A DNA stretch of 64,000 nucleotides from Chitinophaga ginsengisegetis (GCF_900168065.1 NZ_FUZZ01000003.1:310001-374000); one strand, 5' to 3'. Numbered from the stretch's first letter, positions 34,605 through 43,657 are shown. Made by a program: numbers and translations. Notes: generated from the letters alone by a model not told the origin.

Positions 34605-36203
34605 ATGCAGCAAACAGACTTTCTTGTCATCGGTTCAGGAATTGCAGGGCTCACTTATGCGCTCAAGGTGTCACAACAGTGTCCGGATAAAAAGATCACC
34701 GTCATTACAAAGAGCCGGGAGGATGAAACCAACACCAAATACGCCCAGGGCGGCGTTGCGGTGGTAAATGACCTGGAGAATGACAGTTTCGAGAAACATA
34801 TAGAAGATACGCTCATCGCGGGCGACGGGCTCTGTAACGAACAGATAGTAAAGATCGTGGTAACCGAAGGGCCGGAAAGAGTGAACGAGATCATCGAATG
34901 GGGCGCCAACTTCGACAAAAATGCCGATGGCGATTTCTCTCTCGGCCGCGAAGGCGGGCACTCCGTTTTCAGGGTGATCCACCACAAGGATGTTACCGGC
35001 AAGGAAATTGAACGCGCGCTGCTGGAGGCCATCCACCAACGTCCAAATATAGAACTGGTCACACATTGCTTCGTGGTAGATCTCATCACCCAGCACCACC
35101 TGGGCTACCTGGTCACCAAATCCACGCCCGATATAGAATGCTACGGGGTATATGTACTCAACCTCGCTACCAATAAAATAGAAAAGATCCTGTCTAAAGT
35201 AACCCTGCTGGCTACCGGTGGCAATGGACAGGTATACCGCAGTACCACCAATCCCAACATCGCTACCGGCGATGGCGTGGCAATGGTGTACCGCGCAAAG
35301 GGCCGTATCGAAAACATGGAGTTCATCCAGTTTCACCCTACAGCCCTTTACCAGCCAGGTGTAAGCCCTTCCTTCCTCATCACCGAGGCAGTAAGAGGCG
35401 ATGGCGGTATTCTCCGGAATATCCACGGGGAAGACTTTATGCACAAATACGATCCACGCCTGTCGCTGGCTCCGCGCGATATTGTGGCCCGCGCCATCGA
35501 CAGTGAAATGAAGATCACCGGTACAGAACATGTATACCTCGATTGCCGGCACATGGACCTGGAGAAGTTTATTCATCATTTCCCCAATATCTATGAAACC
35601 TGTAAGGCCGCAGGAATTGATGTGGCCCATCAGATGATCCCGGTATCGCCTGCCGCGCATTACAGCTGTGGCGGTATTAAAACCAATGAATGGGGGCTCA
35701 CCTCTATCCGTAACTTGTATGCCTGTGGCGAATGCGCCAGCACCGGGCTTCATGGCGCCAACCGTCTTGCATCCAACTCACTGCTGGAAGCAATGGTGTT
35801 TGCCCATCGCTGCTTTATGGATGCCACGAGCAAAATAGATTTACTGGAGTTCAAAGAAAATGTACCCGACTGGGATGCCACCGGCACCAGCGCACCCAAA
35901 GAAATGATCCTGATCACCCAAAGTTTGAAAGAGCTGAAGCAGATCATGAGCGATTACGTAGGGATTGTAAGAACAGACGTACGTTTGCAACGCGCCCTCC
36001 GCAGGATGGATATCCTGCATGAAGAAACGGAAGACCTCTACGAAAAAACAATGGTATCGCCGCAATTATGCGAACTGCGTAACCTCATTACGGCAGGATA
36101 CCTGATCGTAAAAGGAGCCGCCTTCCGCAAAGAAAGCAGGGGACTTCATTTCAACACCGATTATCCGTTTAAGAGCGAACTGGTACAAAACATTGTACTG
36201 TAA
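34605..36203 (+). CDS. nadB: L-aspartate oxidase
   Basis: A 532-residue FAD enzyme that oxidises L-aspartate to iminoaspartate, the first step of de novo NAD synthesis. The N-terminal FAD motif is VIGSGIAGLTYALK. Family regions include KYAQGGVAVV, the substrate-binding EGGHSVFRVIHHKDVTG, MEFIQFHPTALY, EAVRGDGGIL and the C-terminal FAD region GECASTGLHGANRLASNSLLEAMVF. The C-terminal helical domain is present, and length is normal. The nadA and nadC partners are not in the window. Confidence 0.97.
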   Translation: MQQTDFLVIGSGIAGLTYALKVSQQCPDKKITVITKSREDETNTKYAQGGVAVVNDLENDSFEKHIEDTLIAGDGLCNEQIVKIVVTEGPERVNEIIEWGANFDKNADGDFSLGREGGHSVFRVIHHKDVTGKEIERALLEAIHQRPNIELVTHCFVVDLITQHHLGYLVTKSTPDIECYGVYVLNLATNKIEKILSKVTLLATGGNGQVYRSTTNPNIATGDGVAMVYRAKGRIENMEFIQFHPTALYQPGVSPSFLITEAVRGDGGILRNIHGEDFMHKYDPRLSLAPRDIVARAIDSEMKITGTEHVYLDCRHMDLEKFIHHFPNIYETCKAAGIDVAHQMIPVSPAAHYSCGGIKTNEWGLTSIRNLYACGECASTGLHGANRLASNSLLEAMVFAHRCFMDATSKIDLLEFKENVPDWDATGTSAPKEMILITQSLKELKQIMSDYVGIVRTDVRLQRALRRMDILHEETEDLYEKTMVSPQLCELRNLITAGYLIVKGAAFRKESRGLHFNTDYPFKSELVQNIVL

Positions 36204-36223
36204 GCTAAACGGCTGTCTTTCAT

Positions 36224-36231
36224 TACCTTTG
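36224..36231 (+). promoter_or_regulatory. -7 box upstream of the acyltransferase gene
   Basis: TACCTTTG matches TAnnTTTG, 25 bases before the ATG at 36257. Confidence 0.45.
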
Positions 36232-36256
36232 CGTTGGATTTACAACAATCAGGAAT

Positions 36257-37117
36257 ATGTATTATCTGCTGCTTGCTTTTTGCTATAGCCTTTCCATATT
36301 GCCATTCCCGGTACTTTACTTCATCAGCGACGTACTATACGTGCTGGTGTACTATGTGATCGGGTATCGCAGGAAAGTAGTGATGGAGAATCTGACCCAG
36401 GCCTTTCCGGATAAGTCAAAGGAAGAACTCACCCTTCTCGCTAAAAAATATTATCACAACCTTACCGATATGATGGTGGAAACCATCAAACTGCTTACCA
36501 TGAGCAAAGCACAGCTGCAAAAGCGGTTCCAGTGCGACCTTACGGTATTGCATGAATTATATGCACAGGGTAAAAGCTGCCAGTTACACCTCGGGCATAA
36601 CTTTAACTGGGAGTGGGCAAACCTGTTTTGTATGCAGGGCGTGGCATTTCCATTCCTGGTAGTATATATGCCGCTTACGAGCAGGCCGGCCGACCGGATG
36701 TTCCGTCATTTCAGGGAAAAATTCGGCACCATCCTCATTCCAGCAAACGATATGGGCAACAGTATGCGGGCATGGACCAACAAACAATATTTAATTGCGC
36801 TGGTGGCAGATCAGAATCCCGGAAACCCACGCAGCTGCTACTGGTACCCCTTCCTCAATAAAATGACGCCGTTTTATAAAGGTCCGGAAATGGGCGCTAA
36901 AAGAAGCAATATCCCCGTAGTGTTTGTGGACATCCGTAAGGTAAAAAGGGGTTATTATCATGCTTCACTGAAGCTGGCCTTTGAAAATCCGCAACAGGAG
37001 CCCGATGGCGCTATCACAGAAGCTTTTGTAAAATATCTCGAAAAAAATATTCATGAACAGCCTGAAGTATGGGTGTGGAGCCACCGGCGCTGGAAACATG
37101 AATATAAAGGGAAGTAA
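36257..37117 (+). CDS. LpxL/HtrB-type lipid A (or lysophospholipid) acyltransferase
   Basis: A 286-residue membrane-anchored acyltransferase. A hydrophobic N-terminus (about 1-35) precedes the acyltransferase domain. The catalytic HX4(D/E)-type motif appears as LGHNFNWEWAN, and the second block as ALVADQNPGNPRSCYWYPFLNK followed by GPEMGAKRSNIPVVF. The C-terminus VWVWSHRRWKHEYKGK is the usual end of the family. The role is secondary acylation of lipid A, or of an ornithine or other amino lipid, at the inner membrane. Confidence 0.9.
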   Translation: MYYLLLAFCYSLSILPFPVLYFISDVLYVLVYYVIGYRRKVVMENLTQAFPDKSKEELTLLAKKYYHNLTDMMVETIKLLTMSKAQLQKRFQCDLTVLHELYAQGKSCQLHLGHNFNWEWANLFCMQGVAFPFLVVYMPLTSRPADRMFRHFREKFGTILIPANDMGNSMRAWTNKQYLIALVADQNPGNPRSCYWYPFLNKMTPFYKGPEMGAKRSNIPVVFVDIRKVKRGYYHASLKLAFENPQQEPDGAITEAFVKYLEKNIHEQPEVWVWSHRRWKHEYKGK

Positions 37118-37189
37118 AAAATAGTTTTTTTTACAGGAGATGGATACCTCATTATCTCCTGTGTTGCTTCATGCTTTTACCACACTATT

Positions 37190-37696
37190 TTATTTAACCT
37201 GTACGTTATTCGTTATTTTTTTTGCGGAGAACTGTTGTGCAATCTGCAGCATACTACGAACGTTTTTCTTTTTCACCATTCCGTCGAGGGTGATTTCCCC
37301 GTTTGAAACAGTAACCCTAACGTTGTTAAACTTCCGTGCAGCGTACACAGAATCGAGTGAGTGTTTCAGGAGATCGTCAGTATTGGGTGCTGCCGGGGCA
37401 GGCGATGCCGGCTGGGCAGTCGGGGCTACTACGGCTGTTTTTACGGTAATATTATCCTGTACCGACTTCACTCCTTTCAATCCTTTTAACGCGTCTTCAG
37501 CGGCCGATTTGGCCACTTCGTCGCTCACCTCACCACTAAGCATCACTACCCCGTTCTTCACATCTGCAGTGATACCGGGAATGTTACTCAGCTTTTCATT
37601 CACCTCTTCTTTTAACTCTGCATCCGAAGGTTTACAGGCGAACATCAGCATGTTCATAAACATCAGCAACGCTATTGCCAGGGTTTTGATTGTCAT
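37190..37696 (-). CDS. BON-domain lipoprotein
   Basis: 168 residues from the ATG at 37696 (MTIKTLAIALLMF); the lipobox FAC places the lipidated Cys at residue 21, which supports this start over an ATG at 37747. Two BON domains follow, about 27-80 (ELKEEVNEKLSNI ... VMLSGEVSDEVAKSAAEDAL) and about 110-168 (EITLDGMVKKKNVRSMLQIA), joined by an Ala/Pro-rich linker. BON proteins bind phospholipid or peptidoglycan in the periplasm and are often stress-induced. A 30-base hairpin (37133-37162) lies past its stop but has no U-tract on this strand. Confidence 0.87.
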   Translation of the reverse strand: MTIKTLAIALLMFMNMLMFACKPSDAELKEEVNEKLSNIPGITADVKNGVVMLSGEVSDEVAKSAAEDALKGLKGVKSVQDNITVKTAVVAPTAQPASPAPAAPNTDDLLKHSLDSVYAARKFNNVRVTVSNGEITLDGMVKKKNVRSMLQIAQQFSAKKITNNVQVK

Positions 37697-37751
37697 GCCT
37701 AAACAATTTTGTAGCAAGAAGTTAACAAATACGCGGGGAATAGCCAAAAGA

Positions 37752-37802
37752 AAACGGGAGCGATAAGAAGAAGATCATGCTTCTTTTTATCGCTCCCGTT
37801 TA
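37752..37802 (-). terminator. Terminator after the MBL-rhodanese gene
   Basis: A long stem: AAACGGGAGCGATAAGAAG pairs with CTTCTTTTTATCGCTCCCG, with small mismatches, around a short loop. It is followed on the minus strand by TTTTCTTTT. Confidence 0.8.
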
Positions 37803-37817
37803 AAAATATAGCGGAAA

Positions 37818-39221
37818 TTAGTTCAGTACTGTTTTTTCCTGAACTACCTGTAATGCTTTCTGGTCCTTCATTTTAGCGAAACCGCCTTCTATGTTACGCA
37901 AATTGTGGATCCCTTCTCTTTTCATGATAGAGCAGGCAATGATGCTGCGGTAACCACCCTGGCAATGTACGTACAGGTTGTGGTTATCTTCCAGGTCTGC
38001 TAATTTTCCCGGGTCCATCATATCACCGAGGGTAATGTTAAGCGCATTTTTGATGTGGCCATCAGCAAATTCGATAGGCTTACGAACGTCGATGATCACC
38101 AGGTTGGGATCATGCGGAATGTCCATTGCCAATTCGTCTGCTTCTACGGTGATGATCATATCTTTTGCTTCGCCGGCTGCTTCCCATGCAGGGTAGCCAC
38201 CATTCAGATAGCCGACAACGTTATCAAAACCTACACGTGCCATTCTTACCACGGTTTCTTCTTCTTTACCGATAGGGGTAACCAGGATAATGTCCTGGTC
38301 AAACGGCAGGAGGCTGCCGGCCCATTCCGCAAAGCGTCCTTCCAAACCGATGCTGATAGCGCCGGGTACATATCCATCGCCAAATTCAGTAGCCGGACGT
38401 GTATCGAGGATCAGTGCTCCTACTTTACCTTTTGCTTTGAATTCAGCAGGGGAAAGTGGCTGCATAGCCTTTTCCATTACCGCTTTCAACGCATCGTATC
38501 CTTCCTTGTTTATTTTTGCGTTGATAGGGAAATAAGATGGCGGTGTAGCTAAACCGCTGGTCACTTCTTCTATAAATTTATCTTTATCTGTAGCCAGTAA
38601 TGCGTAGTTGGTGGCTTTTTCCTCACCGATGGTGCTGTAGGTATTTGGTCCCAGGTTTTTGCCGCAGGCAGAGCCGGGGCCGTGTGCGGGGTATACGATT
38701 ACAGCGTCCGGTAATGTTTTAATCCGGTTGTTGAGCGAATCGAACAGGTATCCGGCCAGTTCTTCTTTGGTGAGGTTGCCGCTGAAAAGATCGGGGCGGC
38801 CTACATCTCCAACGAATAAGGTATCTCCGGTAAATACGGCGTACGGCTGTTGCTGTTCGTCTGATAACAGGTAACAGGAAGATTCCAGGGTATGCCCGGG
38901 TGTGTGCAGCACTTTAAGGGTTACTGCGCCGATCTCAAATACTTCATCATCTTTTGCTATGTAGGAATCAAAGCTGGTTTCAGCGTCCGGGCCATATACG
39001 ATTTTTGCGCCGGTAGCTTCTGCCAGTTCCAGGTGTCCCGAAACAAAGTCAGCGTGAAAGTGAGTTTCAAAGATGTATTTAATGGTAGCGTTGCGTTCTC
39101 TTGCCAGATCCAGGTATACTTCAATATCACGCAACGGGTCAATCACTACCGCGACCCCGTTGGATTCTATGAAGTATGCCGCTTCCGACAAACAGCTGGT
39201 GTACAATTGTTTTACGTACAT
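37818..39221 (-). CDS. MBL-fold hydrolase with two rhodanese domains (persulfide dioxygenase-like)
   Basis: A 467-residue enzyme of sulfide and persulfide handling. The metallo-beta-lactamase domain (about 1-245) has the metal motif THFHADFVSGH and later HTPGHT, as in ETHE1-type persulfide dioxygenases that oxidise glutathione persulfide to sulfite. The first rhodanese domain (about 260-360) lacks a catalytic Cys; its loop reads TPIGKEEE. The second (about 370-460) has the active loop CQGGYRS with Cys near 420. The ArsR-type gene 134 bases upstream on the same strand is a likely regulator. Confidence 0.92.
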   Translation of the reverse strand: MYVKQLYTSCLSEAAYFIESNGVAVVIDPLRDIEVYLDLARERNATIKYIFETHFHADFVSGHLELAEATGAKIVYGPDAETSFDSYIAKDDEVFEIGAVTLKVLHTPGHTLESSCYLLSDEQQQPYAVFTGDTLFVGDVGRPDLFSGNLTKEELAGYLFDSLNNRIKTLPDAVIVYPAHGPGSACGKNLGPNTYSTIGEEKATNYALLATDKDKFIEEVTSGLATPPSYFPINAKINKEGYDALKAVMEKAMQPLSPAEFKAKGKVGALILDTRPATEFGDGYVPGAISIGLEGRFAEWAGSLLPFDQDIILVTPIGKEEETVVRMARVGFDNVVGYLNGGYPAWEAAGEAKDMIITVEADELAMDIPHDPNLVIIDVRKPIEFADGHIKNALNITLGDMMDPGKLADLEDNHNLYVHCQGGYRSIIACSIMKREGIHNLRNIEGGFAKMKDQKALQVVQEKTVLN

Positions 39222-39236
39222 GGTTTTTGATTTTTA

Positions 39237-39244
39237 CAAATTTA
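39237..39244 (-). promoter_or_regulatory. -7 box upstream of the MBL-rhodanese gene
   Basis: The minus strand reads TAAATTTG, matching TAnnTTTG, 15 bases before the ATG. The gene therefore probably has its own promoter apart from the ArsR gene. Confidence 0.45.
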
Positions 39245-39288
39245 CAACTTCTGAGGCTGTACACTTATGGATAAAATCTATACCAAAA

Positions 39289-39318
39289 TAAAAAAGTAGC
39301 CGTATGGCTACTTTTTTA
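39289..39318. terminator. Bidirectional terminator after the ArsR-type gene
   Basis: AAAAAGTAGCC pairs with GGCTACTTTTT around GTAT, flanked by A and T runs on both sides. It separates the ArsR-type gene from the MBL-rhodanese gene. Confidence 0.85.
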
Positions 39319-39355
39319 TATAATACTTTCCGTAGTGATACACGGATCAATGCTT

Positions 39356-39715
39356 TTAACCAACAAGTTCTTCCACAAACTTCGCCACTTCAGCAATACG
39401 TTGCTTGTTGATGGTGTAGTGAATAAACTTACCATCTCTTTCTGTAATTACAATGCCAGCACGCCTTAATATGGCGAGATGTTGCGATGCTACCGATTGT
39501 TCCAGACGCAATTTCACGTAAATCTCCGTCACGGTCATTTTCTTGTGATCTTCCAGCAGCTTAATCATCTGCTGGCGCAGCTTATGGTTGATAGCACGTA
39601 AAACCATAGCAGCTTTCTTTACGGCAATGTAATCCAATTTGATCTGGTCTTTTTCATTGGTACCTCTAGAAATAATAAGAGTATTAGAAGAGGTAGTTAA
39701 TAATGTTTTTTCCAT
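39356..39715 (-). CDS. ArsR/SmtB-family transcriptional regulator without cysteines
   Basis: A 119-residue winged-helix regulator: the helix-turn-helix is MTVTEIYVKLRLEQSVASQHLAILRRAG and the wing ITERDGKFIHYTIN. The protein has no Cys at all, so it lacks the CxC metal site of ArsR/SmtB and the Cys pair of persulfide sensors such as BigR or SqrR. Its signal is therefore not obvious. Position next to the MBL-rhodanese gene suggests a role in sulfur metabolism. A -7-like TATTTTTG lies at 39808-39815. Confidence 0.88.
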   Translation of the reverse strand: MEKTLLTTSSNTLIISRGTNEKDQIKLDYIAVKKAAMVLRAINHKLRQQMIKLLEDHKKMTVTEIYVKLRLEQSVASQHLAILRRAGIVITERDGKFIHYTINKQRIAEVAKFVEELVG

Positions 39716-39928
39716 CGCATAATAGTTTTAAAAAAATGATGAAATGAAAGGGATCAACGGACAGTACTCGCAAACAGTTAGACAACAATTGCGGTAATCG
39801 ATTTATACAAAAATATAATATCTATCACAATAAAAAAAATTTCCATACCTTAATTTATCATATATATGCCCCGGATACTTGCAAATTAGATGTAATTTGA
39901 CTATTCTATGACAAAACTAAGATATATG

Positions 39929-40606
39929 TCAGGGCTTTTGAGGAGAATAAAAGGGCTTGAGGTAGAAAGGGCTGAAATAAGCCAGGTCAACGAATAGCTT
40001 TTTTTCATAAGCCTGCGCCGACAAATGCGCCATATGTGCAGCACTTATCACATATTCTGCAAAAATAGCGTTTTTGTGTGAAGATATCATTAGTTGCCAT
40101 TTGGGGCTGCCATCCCCGAAGAAGTAGATCTGGTGCGCCGCCAACTGTTCATCAAGAGAATTTGGCTCCAGGATCATTGCCTGTGGCGGCATGATCTCCT
40201 GTAAGCGGGCATCATACAAGCCCATAAACACTTCCTGCCTGCGGGCATCCAGCATAGGACAATATAACGCCTGTTCATTTTTTACTTCGGAGATTAAACC
40301 CTGCGCCATCATCTGAAGCGTGGAAATGGCCAGCAGCGGCTTACTCCAGGCATAACATAATCCTTTGGCAGTAGCCACGCCTACACGTAGCCCGGTATAG
40401 GAACCCGGTCCGGCACTTACTGCTACCGCATCCAGCTGCGCAGGAACAATGCCCTGCTCCTTTAGTATCTGCTGAACAAACACGATCATAGTGGCTGCAT
40501 GGTCCTGCTGCTTTTCGTTCACCAGCGTTTGAATCACCTGTCCATCGCGGGAAAGGCTTACAGAGCCTGTTGTTGTTGCGGTATCTATATTCAGTATAAG
40601 TGCCAT
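39929..40606 (-). CDS. tsaB: tRNA N6-threonylcarbamoyladenosine synthesis protein TsaB
   Basis: A 225-residue ASKHA-fold protein, partner of TsaD in making t6A at position 37 of ANN-decoding tRNAs. It begins ALILNIDTATTTGSVSLSRDG, with the family segment AVSAGPGSYTGLRVGVATAKGL near 65-85. It lacks the metal-binding His pair of TsaD, as TsaB proteins do. The gene is 8 bases downstream of the dehydrogenase-like gene, so the two are probably one transcript. Confidence 0.95.
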   Translation of the reverse strand: MALILNIDTATTTGSVSLSRDGQVIQTLVNEKQQDHAATMIVFVQQILKEQGIVPAQLDAVAVSAGPGSYTGLRVGVATAKGLCYAWSKPLLAISTLQMMAQGLISEVKNEQALYCPMLDARRQEVFMGLYDARLQEIMPPQAMILEPNSLDEQLAAHQIYFFGDGSPKWQLMISSHKNAIFAEYVISAAHMAHLSAQAYEKKLFVDLAYFSPFYLKPFYSPQKP

Positions 40607-40614
40607 GTAAAAAA

Positions 40615-41280
40615 TTAAATCGCTTCGTAGGCTGTTTGTAATGAGGCTGCTACCTGGTACCGGTCGTCGCCGGTTGCATCATGTACCGCCTTTAATACTT
40701 CATACACCTGCTTTATGCCTATCCGTTCGCTCCATTCGAAAGGCCCGTAAGGATAGTTGGTGCCTAAACGCATGGAAGTATCAATATCCTCCGGTGTTGC
40801 AGTGCCTTCCTGCGCCGTAAGAAAAGCTTCGTTAATGATCATGCATATCACCCGCGGCGTTACCAGTCCCACAGCATCCGCTACCAGCAGGTATTCCCAG
40901 CCCAGCTTATACATGAGGGTATCCAGCGTTTCCTTTTGTCCTTCATCCAGCACTGTTACTTCCAGTACCGGCATATTCACCAGCCCGGTCAGAAAGTTGC
41001 AGCCCATGATATTGAATCCCTGCTCAAACGCGTACTGGCCGATAATTTCGGTCAAAGACGTTTTCACTATCCCTGCCAGCACCGGGATTCCCGGATTTTT
41101 TGCATACACCATCGCATGATCCGGCCGGTCGTCGAAAATAAGATCCAGTACCAGGTCAAACGCTTTGAGAGATAAGACCTCTTCCAGGCTTGTTTTCCAT
41201 TGTACATCATGATGCTTCGCCATTCCCTTCTCCTGCAATTCATCAAAGCGCTGTGCATCTGCTATTACCAGGATATTCAT
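40615..41280 (-). CDS. 3-hydroxyacyl-CoA dehydrogenase-like protein with reduced N-terminal domain
   Basis: 221 residues. The C-terminal half matches the helical domain of 3-hydroxyacyl-CoA dehydrogenases: GLVTPRVICMIINEAFLTAQEGTATPEDIDTSMRLGTNYPYGPFEW. The N-terminal part (about 1-95) is shorter than a complete NAD domain and lacks GxGxxG, reading MNILVIADAQRF. It may therefore not bind NAD in the usual way; a non-catalytic or altered role is possible. A -7 box (TAGGTTTG, minus strand) lies at 41295-41302. Confidence 0.82.
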   Translation of the reverse strand: MNILVIADAQRFDELQEKGMAKHHDVQWKTSLEEVLSLKAFDLVLDLIFDDRPDHAMVYAKNPGIPVLAGIVKTSLTEIIGQYAFEQGFNIMGCNFLTGLVNMPVLEVTVLDEGQKETLDTLMYKLGWEYLLVADAVGLVTPRVICMIINEAFLTAQEGTATPEDIDTSMRLGTNYPYGPFEWSERIGIKQVYEVLKAVHDATGDDRYQVAASLQTAYEAI

Positions 41281-41294
41281 GCGTTAAATTTCGG

Positions 41295-41302
41295 CAAACC
41301 TA
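41295..41302 (-). promoter_or_regulatory. -7 box upstream of the dehydrogenase-tsaB pair
   Basis: The minus strand reads TAGGTTTG, matching TAnnTTTG, 14 bases before the ATG. Confidence 0.45.
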
Positions 41303-41378
41303 ATAAAGAATCACTAATTATAATGCATCTGCTCCGCATACATTGGTGCGTTCTCAATTATTATTTACTTTCGTTTTC

Positions 41379-41762
41379 ATGGAAAAGCAAATCATTAACA
41401 CCAACAATGCGCCCGCTCCTATAGGGCCTTATAACCAATCTGTGAAAGCAGGTAATACCCTGTATGTATCCGGCCAGATAGCCCTGGATCCCGTTTCCGG
41501 CGAGTTGATCAAATCCGGTATTGTGGATGAAACCCACCAGGTAATGAAGAATTTACAGGCCGTTCTTACTGCTGCCGGACTGGGGTTTGAGCATATCGTA
41601 AAAACCACCATCTTTATAACAGATATGAAAACTTTCCCGCAGGTGAACGACGTATATGGCAGTTATTTCACCAGCGACTTCCCGGCCAGGGAAACCGTAG
41701 AGGTTTCAGGGTTACCTAAAGGGGTAAACGTAGAAATTTCTGTAATCGCTGTAGGGGCTTAA
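41379..41762 (+). CDS. RidA family protein (reactive enamine/imine deaminase)
   Basis: 127 residues from the ATG at 41379 (MEKQIINTNNAPAPIGPYNQ). It hydrolyses reactive 2-aminoacrylate-type enamines from PLP enzymes. The family motifs are PIGPYNQSV, YVSGQIALDP, QVMKNLQAVLTAAG, the VNDVYGSYF loop and the C-terminal ARETVEVSGLPKGVNVEISVIA with the substrate-binding Arg. An in-frame ATG at 41343 is less likely because a -7-like TACTTTCG lies between the two. Confidence 0.95.
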   Translation: MEKQIINTNNAPAPIGPYNQSVKAGNTLYVSGQIALDPVSGELIKSGIVDETHQVMKNLQAVLTAAGLGFEHIVKTTIFITDMKTFPQVNDVYGSYFTSDFPARETVEVSGLPKGVNVEISVIAVGA

Positions 41763-41773
41763 CTTTACAGCAA

Positions 41774-41808
41774 TACAGCGGAGGGGGGAAGCTCTTCCCT
41801 CCGCTGTA
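41774..41808. terminator. Convergent terminator between ridA-like and L,D-transpeptidase genes
   Basis: TACAGCGGAGGG pairs with CCCTCCGCTGTA (12 bp, perfect) around an 11-base loop. Confidence 0.8.
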
Positions 41809-41820
41809 TTTCATATTATT

Positions 41821-43491
41821 TTATTTACCAAATAAAGAGGCTGCCAGTTTTTTATCGTGACCATACACGTCATCCCTGAAATTCAGCCGTCCCTCGCTAT
41901 CTACAAAGGCGGTGAAGTACACAATGAAAACGGGTACTTTTTCTTTTATCGTTACAAACTTTTCTTTACCACCATTCATAGCGTCGTCAATTTTCTTTTC
42001 TGTCCAGGATGAATCGCCACGCAGCAACCATTCTGCGAGGTGCTTGGGCTCTGCAATCCTGATACAGCCGTGGCTGAAGGAACGCTTGTTTTCTCCAAAC
42101 AGGTAACGTGCAGGCGTATCGTGGAGGTAAATGTTATACTCGTTAGGGAACAGGAACTTCACTTTGCCGAGTGAGTTTTTACCACCAGGTTTCTGCCTTA
42201 CGATGTAAGGAAAATTCGCTCCCGAATATCTCGCAAAATTGATAGAGCCAGGGGCAATAACTTTACCGCTGGCGCCCACTATTTCCATATTCTGACGGGC
42301 AAGATACCCGCTGCCGCTACGTTTAAGGCCGGGCAGCACTTCACCGCCCAGGATACCCGGAGGTACATTCCAGTAAGGACTGAACACTACATAACGCAGG
42401 TCTTTTGTGAAAATAACCGTGCTGGCGCCCGGCTTACCCACTACTACATTACAGCTCCACGATAATTTCCCTTTATCATACACATGCATTTTAAACTGCG
42501 GGATATTTACCAGGATATAATCCGTGGTAGGCTCTATGGGTACCCAGCGTAAACGTTCCATATTGAGCAGGATCTTTTGAATACGATCCTGTACGGGCGT
42601 ATTCAATGCATCCAGTACGCCTTTGGTAATGAGGCCATCTTCTTTCAGTCCCATCCTCAGCTGGAAATTACGCAGCGCAGAATCCAGCGCTACTGTGAAC
42701 TGACGGCTGGTATCTGTTCCTTTCAGGTCGCCATAGGCTTCCAGCCTGGTTTTCACTGCCGCAATTACTTCAGAAGAATCTCCTTTTTTGAAACTCTTCT
42801 GGGTGGTGCGGATGGAATCCCATTTGGTGGAAGATTCAATCTGGGCCAGCTTCTTCAATTGCTGACGCAGCATGATATAGTGCCTGTTTACCGGTTCATC
42901 ATCTTCAAAAGCATTCGTCTTTTTACTCACCATAGAATCCAGCAGGCTCTCCATATCAATTTTCTTGCGGGGGATAAACCATTCCAGGTCTTTGGCGGAA
43001 TCAGCGGTAAGTCCGCCCCATACTTTATTTCCATAGGCAAAGAATTGCGCGGTAAGCAGCATTTCAATGCGGGGAATAGCGGTATCGCCGGGTTTCAGGC
43101 CCACATCACTCACCAGCAGGGTATCTGTAAGCCGCTGCAGATCGGGGTTCATCAGGCTGCTGTCTTTAATACCATAGGCCGCGTCATTCTTCATCATGTT
43201 GATGAAGTTACCTGCCTGTTCGGTAAGACCATCTTTATTGATCCAGGCAAAATGGTAATCGCGCTTACGGTAAAAGTTGCGGATATATTCGTCATAGGCG
43301 TCATACGAGGTATGTGACTGCAGGAAATTATTTACATAGTTGCTGTCGATCGTTTGTTCAATATACTCCTGTTTGGTATAGTGAGTGGTATCTCTAGCTT
43401 TTGTTTTTTTCCGGGAGCCGCCCTGCTGCTGACAGGCAGCAAAAATAATCAGTGTCAGTAAGGCCAGTGAGGAGTAAAAACGTATAGTCAT
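41821..43491 (-). CDS. L,D-transpeptidase, YcbB/LdtD-like lipoprotein
   Basis: A 556-residue cell-wall enzyme that would form 3-3 cross-links in peptidoglycan or attach proteins to it. The signal peptide ends in a lipobox (IIFAACQQ, lipidated Cys near 20). A large N-terminal scaffold domain (about 35-240) leads to a peptidoglycan-binding motif (about 260-300, LRNFQLRMGLKEDGLITKGV). The YkuD catalytic domain (about 315-500) has HDTPARYLF and SHGCIRI with catalytic Cys near 476. All key residues are present. Confidence 0.93.
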   Translation of the reverse strand: MTIRFYSSLALLTLIIFAACQQQGGSRKKTKARDTTHYTKQEYIEQTIDSNYVNNFLQSHTSYDAYDEYIRNFYRKRDYHFAWINKDGLTEQAGNFINMMKNDAAYGIKDSSLMNPDLQRLTDTLLVSDVGLKPGDTAIPRIEMLLTAQFFAYGNKVWGGLTADSAKDLEWFIPRKKIDMESLLDSMVSKKTNAFEDDEPVNRHYIMLRQQLKKLAQIESSTKWDSIRTTQKSFKKGDSSEVIAAVKTRLEAYGDLKGTDTSRQFTVALDSALRNFQLRMGLKEDGLITKGVLDALNTPVQDRIQKILLNMERLRWVPIEPTTDYILVNIPQFKMHVYDKGKLSWSCNVVVGKPGASTVIFTKDLRYVVFSPYWNVPPGILGGEVLPGLKRSGSGYLARQNMEIVGASGKVIAPGSINFARYSGANFPYIVRQKPGGKNSLGKVKFLFPNEYNIYLHDTPARYLFGENKRSFSHGCIRIAEPKHLAEWLLRGDSSWTEKKIDDAMNGGKEKFVTIKEKVPVFIVYFTAFVDSEGRLNFRDDVYGHDKKLAASLFGK

Positions 43492-43657
43492 AAGCGTAAT
43501 GGATGTTGAATTATTTACTTAAAACAAACATGACAATCAAACTGTTGGGATTGGAAGGGTATTATGCGGTAAATGTATGAAATATATATACTTATCGCTT
43601 CAGACCGTTGTTAAAATCTGGTGTATCAGCTATATTTAATATCTAAAAGATATAAAA

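Noticed and set aside
34671..35753. A 360-codon open frame on the minus strand
   Set aside because: It lies entirely antisense to nadB, which is a full, well-conserved gene. The antisense product has no recognisable domain; long shadow frames are expected at this base composition.
37133..37162. A hairpin (ACAGGAGAT with ATCTCCTGT) as a terminator between convergent genes
   Set aside because: The T-run precedes it on plus and no U-tract follows on either strand in the right place. It may be a stability element.
42577..43317. A 246-codon open frame on the plus strand
   Set aside because: Antisense to the L,D-transpeptidase gene, which has all catalytic residues. No support for the antisense product.
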